Assembly (NCBI GenBank): GCA_032622095.1 | Contig: CP136063.1 | Span: 26,414,987-26,478,986, forward strand | DNA length: 64,000 nucleotides | Reading direction: 5' to 3' | From: Siphonodentalium dalli | Lineage: Eukaryota > Mollusca > Scaphopoda > Gadilida > Siphonodentaliidae | Part shown: positions 20,795 through 29,400 of the stretch, piece by piece | Numbering within the stretch: the first letter of the stretch is position 1 | How the letters are laid out: each line of letters starts with the position of its first letter | Position numbers and translations under genes: made by a program | Notes under the pieces: model-generated | What the model saw: the letters and a program-made list of their open reading frames with translations, nothing else | Told to the model about the DNA's origin: nothing | Databases searched by the model: none

Positions 20795-20813
20795 GTTTTT
20801 TCTTTTCCAGAAT

Positions 20814-21176
20814 TCATAAAAATTCTGCCAAATCAGGATATATCCCGTTGGGATTAATTGTCACAGACCAAGTAGACTTTGATCTGTGCGCCGCAGCAGC
20901 CTGAGCAAAGCTGCCAATCGCTACATTGCACAGATCTTTCTTCTTGATCTGTGACAAGATCTCCACGAGATCAAGATTGCTTGATTCTTTATCACATACT
21001 TCAGGCGATGGTCGTCGCCGAGCCAGAAAATCTCTTAGCATCTGCTTCTGTACCACCTTTTGTTCAGGAGAATCCTGCCATTTCCTATATGTTCTTATTT
21101 CCGTCTCCTCTGACGAATCTCTCTTCCTCCATAACTTCTTGAAAAATTTCTTTAAAGACGGTATAATGAATGAAGT
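20814..21176 (-). pseudogene. unknown basic protein, cassette 1 minus gene, ATG missing
   Basis: Open for 120 codons from 21176, just after a TGA, but with no ATG. The first GTG is at 21056. The frame reads SLKKFFKKLWRKRDSSEETE, then RDFLARRRPSPEVCDKESSN and SQIKKKDLCNVAIG, ending PNGIYPDLAEFL. An ATA near 21167 sits where a start is expected (ATA-CCG-TCT-TTA), so the start codon may have decayed. Family not recognised. It is expressed away from the shared promoter copy 1 and ends 19 nt before a histone-type stem-loop. Confidence 0.45.
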
Positions 21177-21188
21177 TCACTGAAAAAG

Positions 21189-21781
21189 TGAAAATATTTT
21201 TATACATTTGACACGGGCGTCAATGAAATCACATGTCGCGTTGGCGTTAAAATTGACAAATATTTCCTCAAGTTGTGTTTTTTCAGAGACGGATCAGCAT
21301 GCATATTTTTCTTGATCATTATTGTATAGCGATCAAACAAATGTTTTTTATTTCGTTAGATCATTATCTATTATTTGGTAAACATGATTTGATATATTTG
21401 TTATCTCGTTAGGAAAATATGGATTGTTTTTCTAGTTTTTGTTTTTGGAAATGTACATATTTTATACATAAAACTGAACACAAGAAACATACTGAACATT
21501 TTTCTTCATCATTACAATTGATAACTTTACTTGGTCATCGTTTATGAACGAAGATGAATTCATATGTTAAAACATCTTAATTAATTGTATATACTATCAT
21601 GAATTTAATCTATAACATATCGAAATAGTAAAACTAACAGATAATGCACTGTAAAGAAACACAACGCCAGGAAACATTTGTCATTTTTAACGTCAAAGTA
21701 TTATGTGGTTTCTCTACCGCCCGCGCAATCGTGATATATGTTTAAGCACGGCCGTGAACAATTTTTATTCTGCATTCAAAG
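21189..21781. promoter_or_regulatory. bidirectional promoter, copy 1
   Basis: About 590 bp that recur almost unchanged at 22789-23380. Each end carries the same element facing its own gene. On the left, minus-facing, it reads TTAACGCCAACGCGACATG with TGATTTC. On the right it reads TTTTTAACGTC followed by a damaged version of the same block. TATA-like TGTATAAAAATA (minus, about 21199-21211) and GATATATG (plus, about 21733-21740) lie between the element and the genes. The interior has no ORF. The symmetric layout and the duplication support promoter function; this is inference. Confidence 0.55.
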
Positions 21782-21955
21782 ATGACCGCAATCCCCGAAC
21801 CGTTGATGTCTATACTAAGAGGAACGATAGGTCTAACACCCCAGATAATGTGGGACAGACACGCAAAAGAAGTAACCGCCAGTTCAAAACTGGTTATGCA
21901 AAAAAGAACAGCGGTGGAACAAAAGCAAAAGTCTCAAAAGAAAATCGTGGCGTGA
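21782..21955 (+). CDS. short unknown protein, cassette 1 plus gene
   Basis: 57 residues from the ATG at 21782. It lies at the position that matches the cassette 2 start: AAAGATGAC precedes MTA in both. The frame reads MTAIPEPLMSILRGTIGLTP and ends SQKKIVA with TGA at 21953-21955. A longer overlapping frame (21703-22050) runs straight through both stem-loops and begins upstream of the conserved start, so I prefer the short one. The stop is 20 nt before the first histone-type stem-loop. Family unknown; basic C-terminus. Confidence 0.45.
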   Translation: MTAIPEPLMSILRGTIGLTPQIMWDRHAKEVTASSKLVMQKRTAVEQKQKSQKKIVA

Positions 21956-21975
21956 ACTTTGATGCCGTACAAAAC

Positions 21976-21991
21976 GGCCCTTTTCAGGGCC
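21976..21991 (+). terminator. histone-type 3' stem-loop, first of a tandem pair
   Basis: AACGGCCCTTTTCAGGGCC in the + orientation, 20 nt after the cassette 1 plus stop. It has a perfect six-base stem and TTTC loop. Confidence 0.8.
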
Positions 21992-22003
21992 AAAAACAAA
22001 AAC

Positions 22004-22019
22004 GGTCCTTTTCAGGACC
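22004..22019 (+). terminator. histone-type 3' stem-loop, second copy with compensatory change
   Basis: AACGGTCCTTTTCAGGACC, 12 nt after the first loop. The stem has changed C to T on the left and G to A on the right, so pairing is kept. A purine-rich TCAAAAAGAAAAAC at about 22031-22044 lies 12 nt downstream, where a U7-binding histone downstream element would be expected. Confidence 0.75.
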
Positions 22020-22228
22020 AACCAATTTTTTCAAAAAGAAAAACTTTTAGCATTGCTTAAGAACTAATAATGTTCCTTGTACCCTATGTTTCGTTTTGAA
22101 AAAATCACGCCACGAATAATTTAAAACAAAATATACTTGCAAATATTTGTTGTTGAATAAAATATGAATTGAACAATCGTGTTTTGATTTTTCAGCAATG
22201 AAAGAGTAACCTTTTGGGAAATGTGTGT

Positions 22229-22244
22229 GGCCCTGAAAAGGGCC
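22229..22244 (-). terminator. histone-type 3' stem-loop
   Basis: On minus: AACGGCCCTTTTCAGGGCC then ACACA, starting 22 nt after the stop of the minus gene ending at 22267. The following minus sequence (ATTTCCCAAAAGGTTACTCT) is the same as behind the 20779 loop, which shows a duplicated 3' end. Confidence 0.8.
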
Positions 22245-22266
22245 GTTTTAAAATTATCATCTGACT

Positions 22267-22755
22267 TTAACATCGTTTTGTGTTTTTCTTATATCTTGAC
22301 ATATCTTTCCCATGAGAACCGATAGCTTTTGCGAATTCATCACTTTTCTCTGTATCTTTAGATTCTTTACAAGGAAGACGAAATCTGACTTTTGTCTCAG
22401 TAGAAGGCTTCATGATACTTTTAGGTTGTGTTTCTTTCGCCGCCAATATATTTTCTTTTTTGATCTGTTTCTGTTCTTTCGATCTCTGAACATCATGAAC
22501 CCTGATTGGTATATCTATCTCTTCTGCAACGAAACGAAGATTCACTTTCACTTCTTGATGCGTTACTTGTGTTTTCACGTCAATATCCCTGCGAAGACAT
22601 CTCAGTTCATCTAAAATCGCTTTTAAAATGAGTGTATCATCACCTATAGTCATTGTCGTATTAGCTTGGCCTGTTGACTGTGGTGCCGCATATGTATTCT
22701 GTGCAACAGGATTACTGTGTATCTCACTCTGAAGAAATTCTGTTAACGGATCCAT
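22267..22755 (-). CDS. unknown protein, cassette 2 minus gene
   Basis: 162 residues from ATG 22755 (MDPLTEFLQSEIHSNPVAQN). An upstream ATG at 22809 lies in the TATA region, so I chose the internal one. A short helical start is followed by TLILKAILDELRCLRRDIDV, then a coiled-coil-like stretch, and then a basic and polar C-terminus (IKKENILAAKETQPKS, KKNTKRC). Family not recognised. Intact. It shares nothing with the cassette 1 minus gene although promoter and 3' end are the same. Confidence 0.55.
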   Translation of the reverse strand: MDPLTEFLQSEIHSNPVAQNTYAAPQSTGQANTTMTIGDDTLILKAILDELRCLRRDIDVKTQVTHQEVKVNLRFVAEEIDIPIRVHDVQRSKEQKQIKKENILAAKETQPKSIMKPSTETKVRFRLPCKESKDTEKSDEFAKAIGSHGKDMSRYKKNTKRC

Positions 22756-22788
22756 CTTTGATAGCAATGCAATGTAACGTTGATCAAA

Positions 22789-23380
22789 TTCGAAAATATT
22801 TATATACATTTGACACGGGTGTCAATGAAATCACATGTCGCGTTGGCGTTAAAATTGACAAATATTTCCTCAAGTTGTGTTTTTTCAGAGACGGATCGGT
22901 ATGCATATTTTTCTTGATCATTATTGTATAGCGATGAAACAAATGTTTTTAATTTCGTTAGATCATTATCTATTATTTGGTAAACATGATTTGATATATT
23001 TGTTATCTCGTTAGGAAAATATGGAATGTTTTTCTAGTTTTTGTTTTTGGAAATGTACATATTTTATACATAAAACTGAACACAAGAAACATACTGACAT
23101 TTTTCTTCATCATTACAACTGATAACTTTACTTGGTCATCGTTTATGAACGAAGATGAATTCATATGTTAAAACATCTTAATTAATTGCATATACTATCA
23201 TGAATTTAATCTATAACATATCGAAATAGTGAAACTAACAGATAATGCACTGTAAAGAAACACAACGCCAGGAAACATTTGTCATTTTTAACGTCAACGC
23301 GACATGTGATTTCTCTACCGCCCGCGCAATCGTGATATATGTTCAAACACGGCCGTGAACAAATTATTCTGCATTCAAAG
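22789..23380. promoter_or_regulatory. bidirectional promoter, copy 2
   Basis: The better preserved copy. The left element on minus is TTAACGCCAACGCGACATG plus TGATTTC. The right element on plus (about 23287-23312) is TTTAACGTCAACGCGACATG plus TGATTTC, so the two ends are inverted versions of one another. A minus TATA box TATATAAATA lies at about 22797-22806. On plus GATATATG is near 23334-23341. The copy is about 95 percent like 21189-21781 by eye. Confidence 0.6.
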
Positions 23381-23845
23381 ATGACTGCTGTAAACATAAC
23401 ATATCTTAACGAGATGATGGTCCAGGGAGTATACTGTAAAGCAGTGTACGACGAAGAAATATCTCTATTTTGGAGAGCACTCAGCGTTGCGGTTTACGGG
23501 ACGACCGATAGATGGATGTTTCTGAGAGATGCGGTGGTTGACCTGTACTACACAGAGAGTGACGAACTTGGGGCGTCGGCGCAAGACTTACGGCACACAC
23601 CACTTTTGGCCGAATCAAGATTGATGGTTGAATTAGCTGCGACTGTTATACAGCGACCTATCGTCATGTTTGATGCTACCAAAGGCGGCTACAAATCAAC
23701 ACCAAGATTCAAGACATCAATACCTCTAGTGTGGATCCCCCACGTTTGCCACGAGCATTATTGTGAATGCGAAATATGGATGAGGAGAGGAGACAAATCA
23801 ATTGAAGTTTTGTCGAACAAAGAAGTTCAATGTGGCGGATTCTAA
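23381..23845 (+). CDS. OTU-like protein lacking the catalytic Cys (possibly vertnin-related)
   Basis: 154 residues from ATG 23381 (MTAVNITYLNEMMVQGVYCK). The segment DEEISLFWRALSVAVYGTTD, then LRDAVVDLYY, LMVELAATVIQRPIVMF and finally PHVCHEHYCECEIW, follows the OTU cysteine-protease layout: D-G-x-C-L-F-RA-S, ...A..L..PI.VF, H-Y near the end. At the nucleophile position I see Ser in place of Cys and one extra residue, so a deubiquitinase activity is doubtful. Vertnin-like proteins show a similar degenerate OTU fold. The stop is 20 nt before a (truncated) histone-type stem-loop. The last third is copied into the fold-back at 23893-24061. Confidence 0.5.
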   Translation: MTAVNITYLNEMMVQGVYCKAVYDEEISLFWRALSVAVYGTTDRWMFLRDAVVDLYYTESDELGASAQDLRHTPLLAESRLMVELAATVIQRPIVMFDATKGGYKSTPRFKTSIPLVWIPHVCHEHYCECEIWMRRGDKSIEVLSNKEVQCGGF

Positions 23846-24061
23846 ACTATAACAAAAATAAAAACGGCCCTTTTCGAATATTTGGTGGCCCTGAAAAGGG
23901 CCGTTTTTATTTTTGTTATAGTTTAGAATCCGCCACATTGAACTTCTTTGTTCGACAAAACTTCAATTGATTTGTCTCCTCTCCTCATCCATATTTCGCA
24001 TTCACAATAATGCTCGTGGCAAACGTGGGGGATCCACACTAGAGGTATTGATGTCTTGAAT
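23707..24061. repeat. 169-bp fold-back centred on a histone-type stem-loop
   Basis: Arms 23707-23875 and 23893-24061 are perfect or near-perfect inverted copies around a 17-bp centre. The left arm is the 3' end of the OTU-like gene plus half of its stem-loop (GGCCCTTTTC). The right arm repeats this in inverse. The sequence right of 24061 is unrelated, so an inverted duplication with one breakpoint inside the stem-loop is likely. Confidence 0.95.
23887..23902 (-). terminator. histone-type 3' stem-loop at the fold-back centre
   Basis: A complete loop is present only on the minus strand: AACGGCCCTTTTCAGGGCC then ACCAAA. In the + direction the loop of the OTU-like gene (from 23866) is cut after GGCCCTTTTC. 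The inverted duplication seems to have broken the + copy and kept the other. Confidence 0.7.
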
Positions 24062-24376
24062 ATGGTTCACATATAATTTGATCAAATCCACAGAAGTCAA
24101 TTAGAAAATTCAAAAGCCATGGGTTAAAGGAGTTGACTGCCTCTCTGCCAACCTCGTTTATTTTATCTTGAACAGCAGGGTAGACGGTATCGTACTGTTC
24201 CTCATATATAAATATGGTATTTGTGTCAACCTTATCTTCTTTCAAAAAATCACACTGCGGATTTCTGCGTCAAAATATTTGTGGAACCTCTCAGGTATAC
24301 ATTCTATCATTGGGCCCAAAAGCTCAGGTTCTGATGCACCCTCCAAGTGAAAACTATTTGATTTAGCAGTTCCCAT
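24062..24376 (-). pseudogene. unknown gene fragment cut by the fold-back
   Basis: From ATG 24376 the frame reads MGTAKSNSFHLEGASEPELL and IPERFHKYFDAEIRSVIF, then TGA. After a T-run slip near 24245 the next frame continues EDKVDTNTIFIYEEQYDTVY and NEVGREAVNSFNPWLLNF, up to the fold-back boundary. One indel explains the break. The family is not recognised. It lies between the Polinton and the right Harbinger-like end, so it could be a Harbinger-internal or host sequence. Confidence 0.45.
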
Positions 24377-24540
24377 TGTGTAATTTTAATTTCTAAATTT
24401 CATGTTAAAACAACTTTCTACGAATTGCGCATGTCAAGAATGGCACCATTCCTCATTGGTAGGTGGAATACGCAGAATCATTCGGAATAGTATTCCGTAA
24501 TCAGTTATGCCACTTTAAATTAGCAGAATACTATTCTGTC

Positions 24541-24597
24541 TATTCTGTGCATATCTACCATTCCGGAATGGCCCACGGAAACGCACTGTTGTATTTA
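24541..24597 (-). repeat. right terminal inverted repeat, PIF/Harbinger-like
   Basis: The inverse of 5355-5383 with about five differences in 29 positions. Next to it are further palindromic AGAATA-TATTCT words (24478-24545), typical of multi-part Harbinger ends. Confidence 0.5.
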
Positions 24598-24649
24598 TAC
24601 CCTCAACAGTAAACAAAATACATTCCATTTCTCGTGCAATTGCCGATGC

Positions 24650-25740
24650 GTTATTGTTAGTTCAACTTTACTTTGTAAAGTTTGAGCTATTACCATGGCT
24701 TTGTCGTCCGTCGTCCGTGTGTGCGCTAGGCGTCAACAATAGAGGCTACAGGTCGTACCTTTGATCGCATCATTATGAAATTTGTCATAGCTGTTGACAT
24801 CAACTTTTGTACCGGAATGATTCATTTTGGGTCATACAGAAAAAAAACATGGCCGCCAGTGGCCATCTTAGATTTCAAAATTCAATCCATTAGCACGGGC
24901 TACAGGCTGTACTGATCGTCATGAAATGGGAACGAGTAATTTTGGGGTCATTCGGCCAAAAAACATGGCCACCAGCAGCCATCTTCGATTTTACTCTTTG
25001 CATGACTAAATCCTTTAGCACGGGCTACATGTCGTACCTTTAGTCAGATCATCATAAAATTTGTCATGAATGTTAACAATGACATGTAGATGGGAACGAG
25101 TCATTTTTAGCTCAACTTTACTTTGTAAAGTTTGAGCTATTGCCATGGCTTTGTCGTCCGTGTGTGCGTGTGTACGTAAGGCGTCAACAATGCAGGCTAC
25201 AGGTCTTACCTTTGGTCGGATCATTATGAAATTTGTCATAGCTGTTGACATCAACATTTAGACCAGAATGATTAATTTTGGTCATTCGGAAACAAAACAT
25301 GGCCGCCAGTGGCCATATTGGATTTAAAATTCAATTCATTAGCACGGGCTACAGGCCGTACTGTTTGTCTGATCATCATGAAATTTGTCATGGATGTTAA
25401 TATTGACATGTAGATGGGAACGAATAATTTTGGGGTCATTCGGACAAAAAAACATGGCCACCAGCGGCCATCTTGGATTTCAAAATTTAATCCATTAGCA
25501 CGGGCCACAGGTCGTACTGTTCGTCTGATCATCATCATGAAATTTGTCACGGATGATAATATTGACATGTAGATGGGAACGAGTAATTTGGGGTCATTCG
25601 GCCAAAAAACATAGCCGCCAGCAGCCATATTGGATTTTACTTTTTGTATGACTAAAACCTTTACTGCTCATTTTTGTTTACACTCCTAAAAAATTACCTT
25701 CTTTACAAAGTTGAGCTACAGTGTCATTGACACTTTCATT
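24650..25740. repeat. field of about 150-190-bp imperfect repeats
   Basis: Repeated blocks include AGCACGGGCTACAGG (four to five times), ATCATCATGAAATTTGTCA, ATGTAGATGGGAACGA and AAAACATGGCCGCCAG. The block TCAACTTTACTTTGTAAAGT occurs at about 24660 and 25110, and a partial inverse occurs at the end (TTACAAAGTTGAGCTA, about 25702). No supportable gene; short ORFs here are repeat artefacts. Confidence 0.8.
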
Positions 25741-26345
25741 GTTATATCTAGTTATTAGTGCAGTGTCAGATCTTCAAGAGCCTATTTTCGATCAGAAACT
25801 CCAGCAACTGTTGTGGAACCAGAATAAAGTTTAATTCTTTTTTAAATCATTGTAGTGTTACAGTCTAATTGGGAATCAAATCATGTTATTTCATAACATT
25901 ATGTTGCTTTATTCAATGTACGTCTGAAGCATTCACCATCGATTCCTATTACCATACGTTAACGACTGGTCTAATCAAATCGTTCCACAATTTTCTGTGA
26001 TACAATCAGAATCTACAATGCGTGTGTAAGTCACAACAATAAAGAGCGTTCCGTTGGGTTTTGAGGAATTTATCCATACCGCTAATGCCTTACACGTACA
26101 TTGAATACAATATATGGAATAATACGATCTAATTCCCGATTAGAGTGGTGTTGTTATTGATTTGTGATGTCTATTTTATGTATTTAGTTTTTAAAAGAAA
26201 TACCGTATGATATATTGTTTGTGTTTGTTTTTGTTTTTTTTACAAATTGTTACCCAGCTGGACGTATTTATAATTATTTTAAAGTTAATTTGATAACCTG
26301 CCTGCACATATGTCATTTTTATACATTCCTGATGTGGAATTTAAT
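25741..26345. other. no recognisable gene
   Basis: AT-rich, no open frame of note and no clear repeat. Confidence 0.6.
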
Positions 26346-26463
26346 AACGTAGAACTAACGTGCAAATTTGCTAACATACAGCACATGTGCAATTTTATAT
26401 CTCTTAAGAGCTATGAAATTGCACATATGCTTTGTTAGCAAATTTGCACGTTAGTTCTACGTT
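26346..26463. repeat. long palindrome
   Basis: An arm of about 55 bp (AACGTAGAACTAACGTGCAA with ATTTGCTAAC and GCACATGTGCAATTT) is followed by its inverse after about 15 bp containing CTCTTAAGAG. It could extrude a cruciform or be a fold-back MITE. Confidence 0.9.
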
Positions 26464-26689
26464 AGAAATTTGATTGGGAATTTTCCAACATAGAATTACG
26501 TGCATATGTGCAAAATGTTAGTTTTTAAGCTCCGCCCATCTCACTTTTGACAGTTATATTACGACATATTACGACCGGGTATATTCTACGTTGGCGATCA
26601 GATTAGAAATCTGCTTAGATCTAATGTGGTTTTAGGTTAGCAGTTTTTGGTAAGGCTATATATTCGATAGTACAGAAGATAGTATATTT

Positions 26690-27345
26690 ATTGTGGGGGG
26701 GGGGGGGGCTATATAAATGGGGTTCGTCGAGCTGTCCATCCATCCGTCCATCACACTTTTGAGTACATTCATGGTGTAATCAACTCCTCCTACAGTTTTC
26801 ATCCTACAGATTTGAAACTTCAGAATATTGTAGCCCATATATTGAAGATGTGCAACATGTATATAAATATAATTTTTTGACAAAGTTATTAACCGTTTTC
26901 GACTTTGATCGTAGATAATTTGAAACTTCAGAGTGATGTTACCCACATATTGGTGATGTGCAACATGTATATAGATGACGGAAATTTTTAAGGAGTTTTC
27001 AAAATTTTCTCACACCAGGCGGAACAACCATGGTCAGCCCGGTGTGTACTGGTCTCTTGTCCGGAGCCGTGTGCATTTGTCTGGAGTTAAGACACCACTA
27101 GATGTTAGGATTTATTCAATTTTTCAGGTTAAAATATCTGAATGTTTCCATAATGGGAATTTAGAACCATGGTTTATGACTATATAGGATATTAGGCCTG
27201 AGAGCACTGAGGTGCAATGGGGGGGGGGGGTGCAACTGGAATTATGCAAGACTTGTGTTTGGTCCGAATCTGATTCAAGGGGAGGGGTGCAGTTGGAATT
27301 TCCCAAGGTGGACCCCCCAACGGAAACCCTCTAGCCACGTCCCTG
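26690..27345. repeat. diverged repeat block with poly-G tracts
   Basis: A G run at about 26694-26707 and another at 27221-27229. TTTGAAACTTCAGA...TGTGCAACATGTATATA appears twice (about 26811 and 26926). GTGCATTTGTCTGGA and CTAGCCAC-TCCCTG words link it to 28570-29400. No gene. Confidence 0.6.
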
Positions 27346-27800
27346 CCTGTGATGACCCAGAATATAAGATTTCGAACTGCCTGGGTCGTGATTATTGTAG
27401 AGTGGGTACATCTTAATGAGTGTGCGAAATTTCAGTCCAGTGCGCACATGCTCTTAAGGTTGGGTCATTAGTGTCTTATTGAGTAAAACGAGGTTTCCTT
27501 GACTCGTGGTGACCCAGAATATAGGAGTTCGAACTGCGTGGCTCGTGGTTATTGTAGAGTCGGTACATGCCGATGACCGTGCCAAAGTTCAGTTACCATA
27601 GTTGAGTTGAAAGTTCGCACGGGTTCATAATGTGGTGTCAGATTGTCATATTGCGTAACACTAGGTATCCGTGACCAGTGGTATGGGGGTGATTATTGTA
27701 GATTTGGTATCTGTCGATGAACATGCCAAATTTCAAGACCCAGTGTGGTCGGGAAAATGCACACAATGCACATCGGGATAATATATTGGTAATAAACGCT
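27346..27800. repeat. about 150-bp tandem repeat, three diverged copies
   Basis: The block TGACCCAGAATATA...TCGAACTGC...GGTTATTGTAGAGT...GGTACAT recurs at about 27352, 27509 and, more weakly, 27685. No coding potential. Confidence 0.65.
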
Positions 27801-27961
27801 CTTTATTGCTAGTAGTTAGTGCCTCTTCGTGTCATTAGACGTCAACATCACCCTGTCGTGAAATTCCCAGCGTAATTTTCCTTTTGTGTACCACGTTGCA
27901 TGCATATGTTCTGGGCTGAATAATAAACGCTCCTTGCGCATCATACTATAAAGTTATTATA

Positions 27962-28111
27962 CAATGTTGTGTATAGTATGTGTTTTTCTTGTACTCGTCC
28001 AGGTTGTGGTGAAAAGTCATATTGGACGAGACACACCAGTGTCGAGTCCACTATGACTTTTCACCACCACCTGGACGAGTACAAGAAAAACTCATACTGT
28101 ACACAACATTG
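27962..28111. repeat. long palindrome
   Basis: Arms of about 65 bp (GTTTTTCTTGTACTCGTCCA with GGTTGTGGTGAAAAGTCAT) around a short centre. A related word, GAGTCCAATATGA or its inverse TCATATTGGAC, occurs again several times at 28374-28442. Confidence 0.85.
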
Positions 28112-28569
28112 TGTAATGAAATTTTTATTATCAATCTATGTTTATCCAAATTTTGGAAATAAAACTTTTGTGGTTATTTTTGGTATTTGTCGGCACTTAA
28201 TTCTCTATAAAAACCTGTACGTATATTGATAAAAGCATCATTTGGAAAAGTAAACACGGAAGTGAGAAAAAAACTCAATGTGGAAGTGAAATGTCTGCTA
28301 AAATCCATCAATGTTGCGCGCGCATCACAATTTCACCGATTCATTTCGCAATAGAGTTAATTCGTGACGTCACGGAGTCCAATATGAAAAGTCATATTGT
28401 ACCGTCGGGAGTCCAATATGACTTTCGGGAGTCCATATGACTTTTTCAGGACTATCACTTGGCGGCTTTTGCCCAATCGGAAATGGTGTTAGTCAAGGGA
28501 TGGATAATATACACCAGTACGTTTTAACAGAACATTAATTTGAAAAATATTCAAAACGTCCTCAATGAT
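28112..28569. repeat. cluster of GAGTCCAATATGACTTT words, otherwise gene-free
   Basis: Direct and inverted copies of the AGTCCAATATGAC word at about 28374-28440, next to TGACGTCACGG. This could be a degraded relative of the palindrome ends upstream. No gene. Confidence 0.5.
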
Positions 28570-29400
28570 TGTATGCAGGGATGTGGCTAGAGGGGGGGGG
28601 TGGGGGGGGGGTGTCTCACCCCCCCCCCAGCAGAGAGCTATATTTTCAATAGTTGGAAATTTCATACCTGCCACAACGAAATTTCACACCAACAATAGGT
28701 TGAAAATGTTCTTGTAGTTTGATTATTGGGGGAATTTATTGTTTTTCTACCAATATTTGCATATGTTCCTATTTTTGTCCTTGTCCCTCCCCCGTGGCCA
28801 GTCAAAAACTTCTAGTTAATTTAAGAAAACAATATTGTCATACAATTGGTCAACATTGTCATTGGAATTGTCATCAGTTGGAAATTTTCCAACCTAAGTG
28901 GGGGTGTAGGGTTTGAAATTTCCAACAGTAGGAAGGCTTGAGGTTAGTCTAGATGTTAGGATTTTGCGATTTTCTTGTTCCGGTGTGTCATTGCCCCATC
29001 CACATGGCCAATACAAAACTGCTAATTAGTTTAGCAAAACAATATTTTACTACATTTGGTCAAACTTGTAGACATAAATGGTCATCAGTTGAAGAATTTT
29101 CCAACCTGAGGGGGAGCATGAGGTTTGAAATTTCCAACACTAGGAAAGCTTCAGTTGAGGCCAGTCTAGATGCTAGGATTTGCGATTTTCTTGTATATAG
29201 TTTTCAAAATTTTCCTGGTCTGTTGTCGGTAGCTGTGTGCATTTGTCTGGAATTAGATCACTAGTTTTTTTTTTGGGGCAATTTTCAGGTTAATGCAAAA
29301 AGTTGTGTTGGTGTGATTCCAAATCAAGGGGGGGAAAGGGTGCAGTTGGAAATTCCCAATGTGGACACCCCCCCGCAGCGGAGACACTCTAGCCACATCC
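28570..29400. repeat. about 220-bp diverged repeats flanked by GGATGTGGCTAGAG
   Basis: The block starts GCAGGGATGTGGCTAGAGGG (about 28575) and ends with its inverse CTCTAGCCACATCCCTG (about 29386-29402). Inside, a unit with CAAAA-CTTCTAGTTA or CTGCTAATTAGTTTA...AAAACAATATT recurs at about 28800 and 29010. The inverted ends suggest a non-autonomous element of about 830 bp. Confidence 0.55.

Larger units (their letters stand above)
7900..24061 (-). mobile_element. Polinton/Maverick, degraded copy
   Basis: The block has the hallmark Polinton set in compact order: protein-primed DNA polymerase B, FtsK/A32-like packaging ATPase, retroviral-type integrase with chromodomain, minor and major jelly-roll capsid proteins and an adenain-type cysteine protease. 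Most are on minus, with gaps of 2-50 bp or short overlaps. A CCHC gene and two further divergent gene pairs lie on the right. The right pairs are assigned to the element because the + gene next to pPolB and the first + gene beyond it share the same 3' sequence (AATAAA then TATGAATTGAACAATCGTG). Ends are approximate; no intact terminal inverted repeats or 6-bp target duplication were found. Confidence 0.85.

Noticed and set aside
21703-22050. 115-codon frame as the cassette 1 plus gene
   Set aside because: It reads through both stem-loops and starts before the conserved gene start; the 57-codon frame from 21782 matches the other cassette and stops 20 nt before the loop.
20779-23902. A real histone gene cluster
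   Set aside because: None of the four coding sequences resembles H1, H2A, H2B, H3 or H4; only the 3' ends and the divergent layout do.
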